From assembly GCF_014699035.1 (NCBI RefSeq), contig NZ_JACXAA010000001.1, forward strand, positions 1,161,384-1,225,383: a DNA stretch of 64,000 nucleotides. The letters run 5' to 3'. Under the pieces are notes generated by a model. It had not been told where the DNA came from and did not search any database. It saw only the letters and a list, made by a program, of their open reading frames with translations. A program made the position numbers and the translations under genes. Of this stretch, positions 44,346 to 54,600 are shown piece by piece; within the stretch, counting starts at the first letter, position 1; each line of letters begins with the position of its first letter. Origin of the DNA: Spirosoma validum (lineage in GTDB: Bacteria; Bacteroidota; Bacteroidia; Cytophagales; Spirosomataceae).

Positions 44346-45482
44346 ATGATAAACCGCATACTACGAGAAGAACTAATTAAGCGGGCAACAAGCTCCAAAA
44401 CGGTTAAATCAATCATCATAATAGGGCCTCGACAGGTTGGTAAAACTACCTTAATTAAGGAATTAGAGACCGAATTAGAGACCCCAATAACGTGGTGGAA
44501 TGGCGCTGACGCCGATATAGGCGAACTACTTCAGATGCCTACCCCCGCTCGTTTACGACAGTTGATTGGACAAACCAGTACGCTCATCATTGACGAAGCT
44601 CAGCGGATCGAAACGATTGGTCAGTGCCTAAAAGTCATAACCGACAATCTTAAGCAGGTAAAGGTGATTGCCATTGGCTCATCGGCCTTTAATCTGGGCG
44701 CTAAAACGAACGAGCCGTCAGGCCGGAAAGGAGAGTTCTTACTGTTTCCGTTTTCGTTCGGCGAGATGGTCAATCACCACGGGCTGCTTGAAGAGAGCAG
44801 GCAATTAAACCAGCGATTGTTATTTGGCTATTACCCGGACGTGATCAACAATCCCGGCGATGAACAGGCAAAGCTGCGACAGTTAACGGACAACATTTTG
44901 TACCGGGACGTAGTGCGTTCGGAGCGAATACTAAAGCCGGAGAAATTAGAAAAACTGGTTCAGGAACTGGCCTGGCAAGTGGGCAAGGACGTATCGTATT
45001 ATGAGCTGGGTCAGACCTGCGGGCTGGATAACCAAACCGTAGAAAAATACATCCTGGCGCTAGAGAAAGCGTTCGTCATTCATCGCCTGCCATGCCTCAA
45101 CCGAGCCTTGTCTAACGAACTCAAAAAAAGTCGGAAGATCTATTTTTATGATAACGGAATACGTAACGCCGTCGTCAATCAGTTCAACCCTATCGAGCAA
45201 CGAAATGACGCCGATCTGCTTTGGGAAAACTTCCTGATCAATGAACGTCGCAAATACATTACGTATCAAAATCTACAAGGTGATCGGTATTTCTGGCGCA
45301 CACACGCCCAGCAGGAAATCGACTACATTGAGGAACGTAACGGAGCCTTATCAGCCTTCAATTTCAAATGGAATCCGAAGGCCAAAGCCCGATTTTCTCA
45401 ATCATTTATTAAAGCTTATCATCTAATCGAAACCCAGGTTGTGTCAAGAGATAACTTTTTCGGATTTATTGGAATCGAGTAA
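44346..45482 (+). CDS. AAA family ATPase with DUF4143 domain
   Basis: ATPase of 378 aa: Walker A GPRQVGKTT (~28-36), Walker B TLIIDEAQRI (~79-88), sensor-like VIAIGSSAF, and a C-terminal DUF4143 region (RDVVRSERILKPEKLEKLVQ, DNQTVEKYILALEKAFVIHR, YFYDNGIRNAV, FLINERRKY). This family is very frequent and poorly understood in bacteria and archaea, often found in mobile or defence contexts. It stands alone, about 100 bp after the barstar-like gene. Confidence 0.9.
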   Translation: MINRILREELIKRATSSKTVKSIIIIGPRQVGKTTLIKELETELETPITWWNGADADIGELLQMPTPARLRQLIGQTSTLIIDEAQRIETIGQCLKVITDNLKQVKVIAIGSSAFNLGAKTNEPSGRKGEFLLFPFSFGEMVNHHGLLEESRQLNQRLLFGYYPDVINNPGDEQAKLRQLTDNILYRDVVRSERILKPEKLEKLVQELAWQVGKDVSYYELGQTCGLDNQTVEKYILALEKAFVIHRLPCLNRALSNELKKSRKIYFYDNGIRNAVVNQFNPIEQRNDADLLWENFLINERRKYITYQNLQGDRYFWRTHAQQEIDYIEERNGALSAFNFKWNPKAKARFSQSFIKAYHLIETQVVSRDNFFGFIGIE

Positions 45483-45535
45483 GTCCGTAAGCAACAAATT
45501 TTTAAAACCTGCTGTTACCCTTATGTGCCGCCGGA

Positions 45536-48500
45536 ATGTTCTTCCAGCGGCTTTTGGTGTTTGACTTACAACCTGAATTTCGCTTGAAACCAGCTGAATT
45601 ACTCGGCCTTTATGCCGACGATAGTTTTATAAAATTACTGGCTGAACCCTTTAGCCGAAAGCCTTCTGCCGAACCTCAGCGGTTGCAAATTAAAGGACTG
45701 GCGGGTAGTCTGGACGCTGTGCTGGCATCCTCTATTTTTAAGTCCGTCGGCGGCAATCACCTTTACGTTCTGACCGACCGCGACGAAGCGGCTTACTTCT
45801 TCAACGATCTGCAAAACCTGCTTGGTCGGGAAGTGTTGCTGTTTCCAATGTCGTACAAAAAGCCGTATCTGTACGAAGAAGTTGAGAATGCGAACGTATT
45901 GATGCGGGCTGAAGTGCTGAACAAATTGAATCCAGCACCGAAGGATGGTTTGCTGATGGTCACGTATCCCGAAGCCTTATCGGAGAAAGTTATCAACAAA
46001 CGTTCTTTGCAGGCCAATACATTGACGATTCGGATAGGAGAGAAGCTGGACACAAACTTTGTGGCTGAACTGCTCAATTCATACGAATTCGAGAAGACCG
46101 ATTTTGTCTACGAGGCTGGGCAGTTTTCGGTACGTGGGGGAATCATCGATGTGTTTTCATTCGCCAGTGAATTCCCGTTTCGGATTGATTTGTTCGATGA
46201 CGAGGTCGAAAGCATCCGCAAGTTTAATCCCGAATCGCAGTTATCAACAGACCCGGTTGAGTTCATCAACATTATTCCGAACATCCAGACCAAGCTCGTC
46301 GAAGAAACGCGCGAACCTTTTTTCGATTTCCTGCCCGAAGCCACAACCATCTGGGCCAAGGACATTGAGTTTACACTTGAAATTATTGAGAAGTGTTACG
46401 AAAAAACCGAACAGAGTTTTGCGACGATCGTAGCCAATAGTGGGGGAATTCAGATTATATCCGATCCCGGCGCTTTATTCGAGACACGCCGGACATTTCT
46501 GAATGAGCTGAAAAAGTTTCGGACGGTTGAGTTTGGACGTAAATTTTATTTCAAGACGGAAGGCCGGCAGCAGTACAATTCAAAGCCGCAGCCGTCATTC
46601 AACAAGGATTTCAAACGCCTGGTCGATACGTTAGGCGATAATCAGGCCAAAGGTTTTACCAACATCATTGCGGCTGAATCTTTCAAACAACTTGACCGAC
46701 TCCGAACGATTTTCGAGGAACTTGACCCATTCGTTACGTTCCAGCCGATGAATATCGGACTCCGCGAAGGGTTTATGGACGATGCGCTGAAAATCGCCTG
46801 TTTTACGGATCACCAGATTTTTGATCGCTATTACAAATACCGCGTTCAGGACAAGTTTTCGAAGTCGAAAGCTCTAACGCTACGTGAATTAAAGACCCTC
46901 CAGCCCGGCGATTACGTAACGCACGTCGATTATGGTATCGGTCGGTTTGCGGGTTTGGAAAAAGTCGATCACGCCGGAAATCTGCAAGAGGCCATACGGC
47001 TCATCTACCGCGATAACGACATCCTGTTGGTCAGTATCCACAGTTTGCACAAGATCGCTAAATACAGCGGAAAAGAAGGGGGTCCACCGACCATGAGCAA
47101 GCTCGGCTCGCAGGAGTGGGAGCAGAAAAAGTCCCGGATTCGCAAACAGGTCAAAGATATTGCCCGTGAATTGATTGCGCTCTATGCCAAACGCAGAACC
47201 GCTCCGGGTTATGCGTACAGCCGCGATAGCTTTTTACAGGCCGAACTTGAATCGTCGTTTATCTACGAAGATACCCCCGATCAGGCGAAAGCAACCAACG
47301 ACGTAAAAGACGACATGGAACGGCCGCACCCAATGGATCGGCTCGTTTGTGGCGATGTGGGCTTTGGTAAAACGGAGGTGGCTATTCGGGCCGCTTTTAA
47401 AGCTGTAACGGACAACAAGCAGGTTGCAGTGCTGGTCCCGACAACGATCCTCGCTATGCAGCATTTTAAGACGTTTAGCGAACGTATGGCGGACTTTCCC
47501 GTGAAGATTGAATACATCAACCGATTTCGGTCGACGGCTCAGGTAAAAGAGATTCTGAAGGGCGTAGCATCGGGCGAAATCGGTATCCTGATCGGCACCC
47601 ACCGGATTGTTAACAAAGACATCAAATTCAAAGATTTGGGCTTGCTCGTCATTGACGAAGAGCAAAAGTTTGGCGTAAAAACGAAAGATCGCCTGAAAGA
47701 AATGCGTGTTGAAGTGGACGTACTGACGCTCACCGCTACGCCAATTCCTCGTACGCTGCACTTCTCGCTTATGGGCGCGCGCGACTTGTCTGTCATAGCG
47801 ACACCTCCACCCAATCGCCAACCTGTAACGACAGAAGTTCATCCGTATAACGAAGCCACGATTCGTGATGCAGTAAGCTCAGAGGTTCGACGTGGGGGGC
47901 AAGTGTTCTTCGTACACAACCGCGTGAACGACATTGAATCCATTGGTAATCTGATTATGCGTCTAGTGCCAGAAGCGCGCGTGGGAATCGCACATGGTCA
48001 GATGGAAGGCGACCGCTTAGAACGTATCATGACGCGCTTTATCGAGGGCGATTACGACGTACTGGTATCGACCAACATTATCGAATCTGGACTGGACATT
48101 CCGAATGCGAACACGATTCTGATCAATAATGCCCACTATTTCGGCTTGTCGGATCTTCACCAGATGCGCGGTCGGGTAGGGCGCTCAAATCGAAAAGCGT
48201 TCTGTTATCTGCTGACGCCACCGCCTTCGATTCTAACAGCCGACGCGCGCAAACGACTCCAGACTCTTGAAGACTTTTCGGACCTCGGAGAAGGCTTTAA
48301 AATCGCTATGCGTGACCTGGATATACGAGGTGCCGGAAATTTACTGGGTGCTGAGCAGAGTGGTTTCGTGAATGACCTCGGTTTTGAGATGTACCATAAA
48401 GTGCTCGATGAAGCTATTCAGGAACTGCGCGAAAGTGAATTTAAAGACCTATTCGAGACCAAACCCGGCGACCTAAAACTGGCTCTTCCTGACACAGTTA

Positions 48501-48937
48501 TCGAGACTGACTTACAGGTTGTTATTCCCGAACGCTACGTCTCCAATATATCCGAACGACTGGCGTTATATACTCGCCTGGACAGTCTGCAGAACCCGGA
48601 TGAGCTGCAGACATTCCGGCAGGAAGTACTCGACCGGTTCGGTCCGTTGCCCGAAGAGGTAGAAAACCTGATCAAAATGGTCAACGTTCGCTGGAAAGCG
48701 GAACAATTATACCTTGAAAAACTAACCCTGAAGAATAATATCCTGAAAGGGTACTTCGTTTCTAACGGGAACGACGAGTTCTTCAAGTCTGATCAGTTTG
48801 GCAAGGTAATTGACTACATCAAGCGCAACCCGGCTAAATGTTCACTGAAAGAATCGAAGGGACGGCCCATTTTCACCCATACCGACGTGTTTTCGGTTGA
48901 ACAACTGGATGAGATTCTGGGCGCGATGACGAAGTAA
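45536..48937 (+). CDS. mfd: Transcription-repair coupling factor Mfd
   Basis: Releases stalled RNA polymerase and recruits UvrA, 1133 aa, the usual length. The N-terminal UvrB-homology region, the RNAP-interacting domain (LQPGDYVTHVDYGIGRFAGL) and the superfamily II motor are visible: Walker A GDVGFGKT, DEEQ box in LVIDEEQKFGV, TATPIPRT, and a C-terminal motor half with QMRGRVGRS. The TRCF C-terminal domain ends the protein. The start at 45536 is the first in-frame ATG; nearby alternatives are not excluded. Confidence 0.97.
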   Translation: MFFQRLLVFDLQPEFRLKPAELLGLYADDSFIKLLAEPFSRKPSAEPQRLQIKGLAGSLDAVLASSIFKSVGGNHLYVLTDRDEAAYFFNDLQNLLGREVLLFPMSYKKPYLYEEVENANVLMRAEVLNKLNPAPKDGLLMVTYPEALSEKVINKRSLQANTLTIRIGEKLDTNFVAELLNSYEFEKTDFVYEAGQFSVRGGIIDVFSFASEFPFRIDLFDDEVESIRKFNPESQLSTDPVEFINIIPNIQTKLVEETREPFFDFLPEATTIWAKDIEFTLEIIEKCYEKTEQSFATIVANSGGIQIISDPGALFETRRTFLNELKKFRTVEFGRKFYFKTEGRQQYNSKPQPSFNKDFKRLVDTLGDNQAKGFTNIIAAESFKQLDRLRTIFEELDPFVTFQPMNIGLREGFMDDALKIACFTDHQIFDRYYKYRVQDKFSKSKALTLRELKTLQPGDYVTHVDYGIGRFAGLEKVDHAGNLQEAIRLIYRDNDILLVSIHSLHKIAKYSGKEGGPPTMSKLGSQEWEQKKSRIRKQVKDIARELIALYAKRRTAPGYAYSRDSFLQAELESSFIYEDTPDQAKATNDVKDDMERPHPMDRLVCGDVGFGKTEVAIRAAFKAVTDNKQVAVLVPTTILAMQHFKTFSERMADFPVKIEYINRFRSTAQVKEILKGVASGEIGILIGTHRIVNKDIKFKDLGLLVIDEEQKFGVKTKDRLKEMRVEVDVLTLTATPIPRTLHFSLMGARDLSVIATPPPNRQPVTTEVHPYNEATIRDAVSSEVRRGGQVFFVHNRVNDIESIGNLIMRLVPEARVGIAHGQMEGDRLERIMTRFIEGDYDVLVSTNIIESGLDIPNANTILINNAHYFGLSDLHQMRGRVGRSNRKAFCYLLTPPPSILTADARKRLQTLEDFSDLGEGFKIAMRDLDIRGAGNLLGAEQSGFVNDLGFEMYHKVLDEAIQELRESEFKDLFETKPGDLKLALPDTVIETDLQVVIPERYVSNISERLALYTRLDSLQNPDELQTFRQEVLDRFGPLPEEVENLIKMVNVRWKAEQLYLEKLTLKNNILKGYFVSNGNDEFFKSDQFGKVIDYIKRNPAKCSLKESKGRPIFTHTDVFSVEQLDEILGAMTK

Positions 48938-49019
48938 GACCAACGAAGTATGATACAAGATTTTCAGAGAATTTAGCCTGATTATGAAGTCCTTCTTCTA
49001 AAGTCTTATATCTTTTATC

Positions 49020-49027
49020 TAATTTTG
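49020..49027 (+). promoter_or_regulatory. Minus-7 promoter element for gldJ
   Basis: TAATTTTG, followed by CACC, lies 28 bp upstream of the gldJ start at 49055 and matches TAnnTTTG; the minus-33 region has no clear TTTG. Confidence 0.45.
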
Positions 49028-49054
49028 CACCTACGTTTTACACAAAATAGAACA

Positions 49055-50314
49055 ATGATTCAAAAGTATCACCTGCAACGAGCGGCTTATGTGCTGCTAG
49101 CGATGGCGGCCCTGGCATCCTGTAAGTCCAAGCACCCGACCAGTGTGCAGCCCGGTAAGAAGAGTACGGCGACGGGGATTGCTTACAACCAGAAAGACGG
49201 TTTCCAGGTTAAGAAATTTGCGGGACAGAAAGCTGGTCCGAACCTCGTTTTCATTGAAGGTGGCCGGTTTACGATGGGCGCCCTTGAAGAGGACGTAATG
49301 AATAGCCGCGATAACCGCGAACGTACTGTTTCGATTCAATCCTTTTATATGGATGAAACCGAGATGGCCAACGTTCACTATCTCGAATACCTAAACGCAA
49401 TTACCCGCGATTCATCGGAAGAAGTCGTTAAAGCTGCTTTGCCTGACACGACTGTTTGGGCAAACCCCATGTCGTTTAATGACTCTTACGTAACGCAGTA
49501 CATGCGTTATCCGGCTTTCCGTTATTATCCGGTTGTAGGTGTATCGTGGGTGCAAGCCAGTGATTATGCTGTTTGGCGCTCAAATGCCGTAAACAACGAA
49601 ATGGCAAAAGGTGGTGCTCCTAAGAAAAAAGGTGGTGGTTTCTCACTAAAGCGTAAATCAAAAGCAGTTGAAGAACCTGCTTTAGCGGAAGCTACGTCAG
49701 CGGCTCCAGCAAAACCAAGTCTTGAAAGTGGTATGATTCTGCCTGATTATCGTCTGCCAACCGAGGCTGAGTGGGAATACGCAGCGAAAGCCCTTATAGG
49801 AACACAATATATGGACGAGAATCAAATCAATCAGCGGATTTATCCGTGGGATGGTTCATCGGTTCGGAACCCTAAGAAAGGCCGGAAACAAGGTCAGATG
49901 CTGGCGAACTTCAAACGGGGTCGCGGTGACTACGCTGGTATCGCTGGTCGCTCGAATGATGGTGCTATTATCACAGCTGAAATCTACGCGTATCCTGCCA
50001 ATGATTTCGGTCTGTATAACATGGCTGGTAACGTAAACGAATGGGTGTATGACGTGTATCGTCCTCTTTCGTATCAGGATGTAAACGACTTGAACCCGAT
50101 CCGACGGAATGGGTATATGGATGATGCAAAAACTTATGACACCAAGAACAAGCAATCGCTGATTGACGACAAACTGCGCGTTTATAAAGGCGGTTCCTGG
50201 AACGACGTAGCGTATTGGTTATCGCCCGGTACACGTCGGTTCTTAGATCAGGATTCAGCTACGGCCATGATTGGTTTCCGTTGCGCCATGATCGGTGTAG
50301 GCCGTAACAAATAA
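49055..50314 (+). CDS. gldJ: Gliding motility-associated lipoprotein GldJ
   Basis: SUMF1/formylglycine-generating-enzyme-like lipoprotein needed for gliding and type IX secretion in relatives such as Flavobacterium. It has 419 aa from ATG 49055, which gives the lipobox AALASC (Cys24). GPNLVFIEGGRFTMGALEED and QSFYMDETEMANVHYLEYL are diagnostic of GldJ. The SUMF1 fold continues through LPTEAEWEYAAKAL, NDFGLYNMAGNVNEWVYDVY and YKGGSWND to GFRCAM. A Lys/Gly/Ala-rich insert lies near residues 190-225. Other gld genes are not in the window; it stands alone. Confidence 0.9.
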   Translation: MIQKYHLQRAAYVLLAMAALASCKSKHPTSVQPGKKSTATGIAYNQKDGFQVKKFAGQKAGPNLVFIEGGRFTMGALEEDVMNSRDNRERTVSIQSFYMDETEMANVHYLEYLNAITRDSSEEVVKAALPDTTVWANPMSFNDSYVTQYMRYPAFRYYPVVGVSWVQASDYAVWRSNAVNNEMAKGGAPKKKGGGFSLKRKSKAVEEPALAEATSAAPAKPSLESGMILPDYRLPTEAEWEYAAKALIGTQYMDENQINQRIYPWDGSSVRNPKKGRKQGQMLANFKRGRGDYAGIAGRSNDGAIITAEIYAYPANDFGLYNMAGNVNEWVYDVYRPLSYQDVNDLNPIRRNGYMDDAKTYDTKNKQSLIDDKLRVYKGGSWNDVAYWLSPGTRRFLDQDSATAMIGFRCAMIGVGRNK

Positions 50315-50334
50315 GAAAAACGATTTTCGATTAT

Positions 50335-50448
50335 ATAAGCGGTCATTCAGAAATGGATGGCCGCTTTTTTGTGGTGTCCTCGGCCGGGCTGGCGTTCCAG
50401 CTTTAGCCCGTTTTGAGTTATAAATGGAATTATTAAAACGGACTAAAG
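50335..50448. repeat. Terminator hairpin plus REP-like palindromes between gldJ and comF
   Basis: An intrinsic terminator (AAGCGGTC with GGCCGCTT and a T run, ~50338-50370) is followed by a GGCCGGGCTGGCG core (50382) and an imperfect inverted repeat 50401-50414 / 50435-50448 with one mismatch in 14. The core recurs at 30547. The genes on both sides converge. Confidence 0.65.
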
Positions 50449-50459
50449 CCCGTGATACC

Positions 50460-51170
50460 TTATTTCGTTGTTGCCAATGTCAGTACGCCAACTGACTTGC
50501 ACCCCGCCTTGATTAATTCAGCAGCACAGGCCTCTATTGTAGCACCCGTAGTTAGTACGTCATCCACAATCACTACGTTCTTGTCTTTTACTTCGTTTTG
50601 ATTAACGACGGCGAAAACGGTGCTCACATTTTCCCACCGTTCCAAACGATTCTTGTGAGTCTGCGATTCTTTGAACCGGCTGCGAATTAAGATGTCAGCA
50701 CGTACTGGTACGTCCAGGGCTTCTGCTAATCCTTCTGCTATCAAATCAGCCTGATTGTAGCCGCGTTGCTGTAGGCGACTCCTATGCAACGGTACGCCAA
50801 TTACTACGTCTATTTCATCGGTTAGCTTGCTTTCCAATTTTAACTGATGACCATACCAACCGGCAATTTCTTTAGCCGCTTCTTTTTGGCCTTTGTATTT
50901 AATTCCATGAATTAGTTTTTGAACAATGCCGCCTTTGGTAAAGTAAACGTAAGAGGATAAAAAGCGGATAGGCACTTTACCAGCAAACTTATTCAGGAGA
51001 TGGTTTTGGTCATACGGATCGCGATGTTGACCCGTTTCTGGCAAGCTTATTCGGCATCGGGTGCACAAGACTTTTTCGTTTGCGCTTAACGACTGACTGC
51101 AACCCAGGCATAAGGTAGGGAACAGAAGATCAATAAAATCGACAATAAACGCTCGAATAAATCGAAACAT
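50460..51170 (-). CDS. ComF-family phosphoribosyltransferase-like protein
   Basis: Protein of 236 aa related to ComFC/GntX. The N-terminal zinc-binding cysteines are in LCLGC and CTRC. The phosphoribosyltransferase signature VVIVDDVLTTGAT is near residues 196-208. VPLHRSRLQQRGYNQA is the other family block. ComF proteins support DNA uptake in competent bacteria, so it may act in transformation, but it is also conserved in non-competent species. Confidence 0.9.
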   Translation of the reverse strand: MFRFIRAFIVDFIDLLFPTLCLGCSQSLSANEKVLCTRCRISLPETGQHRDPYDQNHLLNKFAGKVPIRFLSSYVYFTKGGIVQKLIHGIKYKGQKEAAKEIAGWYGHQLKLESKLTDEIDVVIGVPLHRSRLQQRGYNQADLIAEGLAEALDVPVRADILIRSRFKESQTHKNRLERWENVSTVFAVVNQNEVKDKNVVIVDDVLTTGATIEACAAELIKAGCKSVGVLTLATTK

Positions 51171-51236
51171 CGTTAACGTTCGTTAGATAACTATAAAACG
51201 TTGTAATTTAGGGAGAAGAATAATTTAGCGAACGTT

Positions 51237-51581
51237 GTGGAAGAAAAAAGTATAGATAAATCCTGGGAAGAGTTACTTAACCAATTGCAGCAATTGGTTG
51301 GTAAACGACCCGTTGATCTCAACGCTGTTCTGTTTTTGATTGGCGTGCAGGAGTTGGGTACAGGCCCCAAACGCTTCTCTAAGGAAGCGAAACAGGATCT
51401 GATGCATATTGCGGTTTGCCGGGTGTTGAGTCAGTCCGGCTATTACACATTTGATGGGTATGACAAGGACGGGTGGCCTCAATGGACGTTGGCTAAACCG
51501 CTCCCATACGGAGACCTGCTGGCCCAGGAAAATTTCTTGAAGCAACACGTTATTCAGTATTTTGAAACGCTCTTAGTTTAA
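51237..51581 (+). CDS. Conserved hypothetical protein
   Basis: Small cytoplasmic protein, 114 aa, with a GTG start. It is mostly helical (SWEELLNQLQQLVGKRPVD, FLIGVQELG, FSKEAKQDLMHIAVCRVL) with a Trp/aromatic segment GYDKDGWPQWTLAKPLPY. No recognised domain. It lies 19 bp upstream of the DUF4175-type gene on the same strand and is probably expressed with it. Confidence 0.7.
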   Translation: MEEKSIDKSWEELLNQLQQLVGKRPVDLNAVLFLIGVQELGTGPKRFSKEAKQDLMHIAVCRVLSQSGYYTFDGYDKDGWPQWTLAKPLPYGDLLAQENFLKQHVIQYFETLLV

Positions 51582-51600
51582 CTCGATCAATCTGAATTCT

Positions 51601-54600
51601 ATGCAATCATCAACTGCTTACTCAACGCTGTTGCAACGCATCGACGAGTATAAAAAACGCTACTTCCAGAACCAGTTGGTGAAGGGGAGTTTATTTTTTG
51701 TCGCCTTGCTTGGCACGGGGTATCTCTTTATCAACACGGCTGAATTCATTGGTCGATTCAATTCCGCTGGTCGAGGAGCCTTGTTTTTTGGCTTTCTGCT
51801 AACGGCTCTGGTCGGCTTGTATTTGCTGATTGTTCGCCCGCTGATGAGTTTGTACGGACTCAATAAACCGTTGTCGAATGACGAAGCTGCTCAGCAGATC
51901 GGTACGTTTTTTCCGGAGGTAGGTGATAAGTTACTGAACACGCTTCAGCTCCAGCGTATCTCATCTGACCAGAGTGATTTGCTCCAAGCAAGCTTGAATC
52001 AGCGGTCGCAGCAACTCCTTATTAATAGGTTTGCCAGCGCTATTCAGATCAGCCGGAACCGGCAATTTCTGAAATATGCCATTCCGCCATTGGCGTTGAT
52101 TCTCCTAATTCTCTTAATCAATCCTGCCTTTTTTACGAAGTCATCGACACGGCTGGTTAACTACAATCAGGAGTTTGTCGAGGAAGCGCCGTTTCAATTT
52201 GTAGTTCAGAACAAGTCGATGAAAGCCTTCCGTAATGAAGATTTCCCGTTATCCGTGAAGCTTACTGGCGACGCACTTCCTCAGGCTGTATACGTAGTGG
52301 CGAATGGTACACGCTTCAAACTGGATCAATCAGGAGATCGTTTCACCTACAATTTTGACAACCTTCAGCGCGATCTGGACTTTCATCTGGAAGCCGCCGG
52401 GTTCAATTCGCCTACCTACAAAGTCTCATTAATTGACCGTCCAGCCGTTCTATCTTTTAACGTAAAACTCAATTATCCGGCTTATTTAAACAAGCCAACT
52501 GAGCAACTTTCTAACGTTGGTAACCTACTCGTACCCCAGGGAACAGTCGTTAATTGGGAGTTTGCCGCCGACCATACTGACTCGCTTCTATTTCGATTTA
52601 ATACCGATCCAAGACCTACACCAGCTCGTCTGATTGAGAACAATACGTTCTCGTTGAATCGTCGGGTTATGCAAAATTCGGCTTACACCGTATCGCTGAA
52701 GAACGGGCAGATTGCGGCTCCTTCGACCATTCAATACAACGTTCAGGTCATTCCAGATCGCTATCCGCAGATCTCCGTTGACCGGATTCAGGACACGGTT
52801 ACGTATAATTACATTGCCCTTTCTGGTTTGGTTTCGGACGATTATGGCTTCTCTAAACTTCGTCTTAATTACAAGATTAGCCGTAATGGAAAGGCATCTC
52901 CTTCGTATGTAAAAGACATTCCCGTCAACCGTTCCACTACGTCCCAGAACTTCGTTTACAACTGGTCGCTCGATAGTTTGAAGCTTGGGCAGGAAGATCG
53001 GCTCGAGTATTTCGTGCAGGTTTGGGACAACGATGGCGTCAATGGTCCTAAGTCCAGCCGGTCGAATCAGTTGAATTTTGTTATTCCCTCAAATGCCGAA
53101 ATTCAGAAACAGGTCGATGAATCGGCCAATAAAACTGAGCAGCAGATTGACAATGCGCTGAGCAAAACACAAGCCATTAAGAAGGAATTGACCCAGATGG
53201 AAGACCGGATGCGAACCAAAAAATCATCCGATTTTCAGGATAAAAAACAACTTCAGGACGTACTGCAAAAGCGGGAAGAGCTGCTGAAAGAGATCCAGAA
53301 ATTGCAGGAGCAGTTCCAGAAAACGAACGATACGCAGCAACGTTTTGCCGAAAAAAATCAGGCGATGCAGGATAAAATGGAGCAACTTCAAAAGTTATTC
53401 AACGAACTTTTGGACCCTGAATCAAAGCAATTGTATGAGCAATTGAAGCAGCTACTCGAACGTAAGCAGGACGAGAAAGCGTCGGACATGCTCGACAAAT
53501 TGAGCAAAAAAGAACGTAACATGGAGCGGGATTTGGACCGCGCTTTGAAGCTGTTCAAGCAAATGCAGTTGGAGCAGAAGGTTAATAACATAGCCGAGAA
53601 TCTGGAGAAACAGGCCGAGAATCTGGAGAAGCAAGCCGAAGAAAGTGCGAAGAAAGATGAGGCTTCTCAAGAGCAACAGAACCAGCAAGAGAAGTCTCAG
53701 GAGGATTTTAAGAACACGCAGGACCAGCTTAAAGAGATTGAGAAGCAAGCTGAGAAAGATGATCTGAACAAACCCGAAACGTCCGAAAGCGATCAGAAGG
53801 ATATTGAGAAGGACATGCAGGAAGCGGCCAAAGATATGAAGAGCAAGCAGAGTAAACAGGCTTCTTCCAAGCAGAAAAAGTCGGCCAAATCGATGCGTGC
53901 TATGAGCAAAGCCATGAAGGAATCCATGCAATCTTCGGAGATGGAAGAGATGCAGGAAAACATGGACGACCTTCGTAATATCCTCGATAATCTTATTACG
54001 TTGTCTTTCGGACAGGAGCGGGTGATGAAAGATTTTCGGGGAATGAGCTTGCAGGACCCCCGCGTTACGAAGCTTTCACAGGAGCAGTTGAAGCTTCAGG
54101 ACGACGCTAAAATCATTGAAGATAGTCTGAATGCACTGGCCAGTCGGGTCGTCCAAATTCAATCATTCGTTACGCGTGAACTAACGAACATGAAGTCTTA
54201 CATGGACGAAAGCGTTCAGCAGTTACGGGATCGTCGGTTGAGCATGGCTTCTTCTAAACAGCAATTTGCTATGACGTCGATCAATAATTTAGCACTCATG
54301 CTGAGTGATGTGCTAAAAAATATGCAGCAGCAAATGAACGCGATGGCCATGCCTGGGAAAGGGAAAGGCAGTAAAAAAGGGAATAAGCCAGGTGAGGGGG
54401 AAATGGGCGAGATGCAAAAAAAGTTAAATGGCAAAATGCAGCAGATGCAAAAAGGCGGCAAGACGGGTAGGGGCCTTTCCGAAGAGTTGTCACAAATGGC
54501 GGCTGAGCAAGCCATGATTCGCCAGATGTTAAAGAAGATGGAGGAGAATGCGAAAGGCACCGAAGCGGGTAAGCAGCAGGAAAAACAGATTAAAGACTTG

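Noticed and set aside
47234..47842. 202-codon open frame antisense to mfd
   Set aside because: It mirrors the conserved helicase motifs of mfd and is not independent.
51660..51863. Small basic open frame antisense within the DUF4175-type gene
   Set aside because: No conserved feature; it overlaps membrane-segment codons of the plus-strand gene.
53452..53931. 159-codon Leu/Phe-rich frame antisense to the coiled coil, looking like a membrane protein
   Set aside because: The hydrophobicity arises from reading Lys/Glu/Gln codons backwards; not a real gene.
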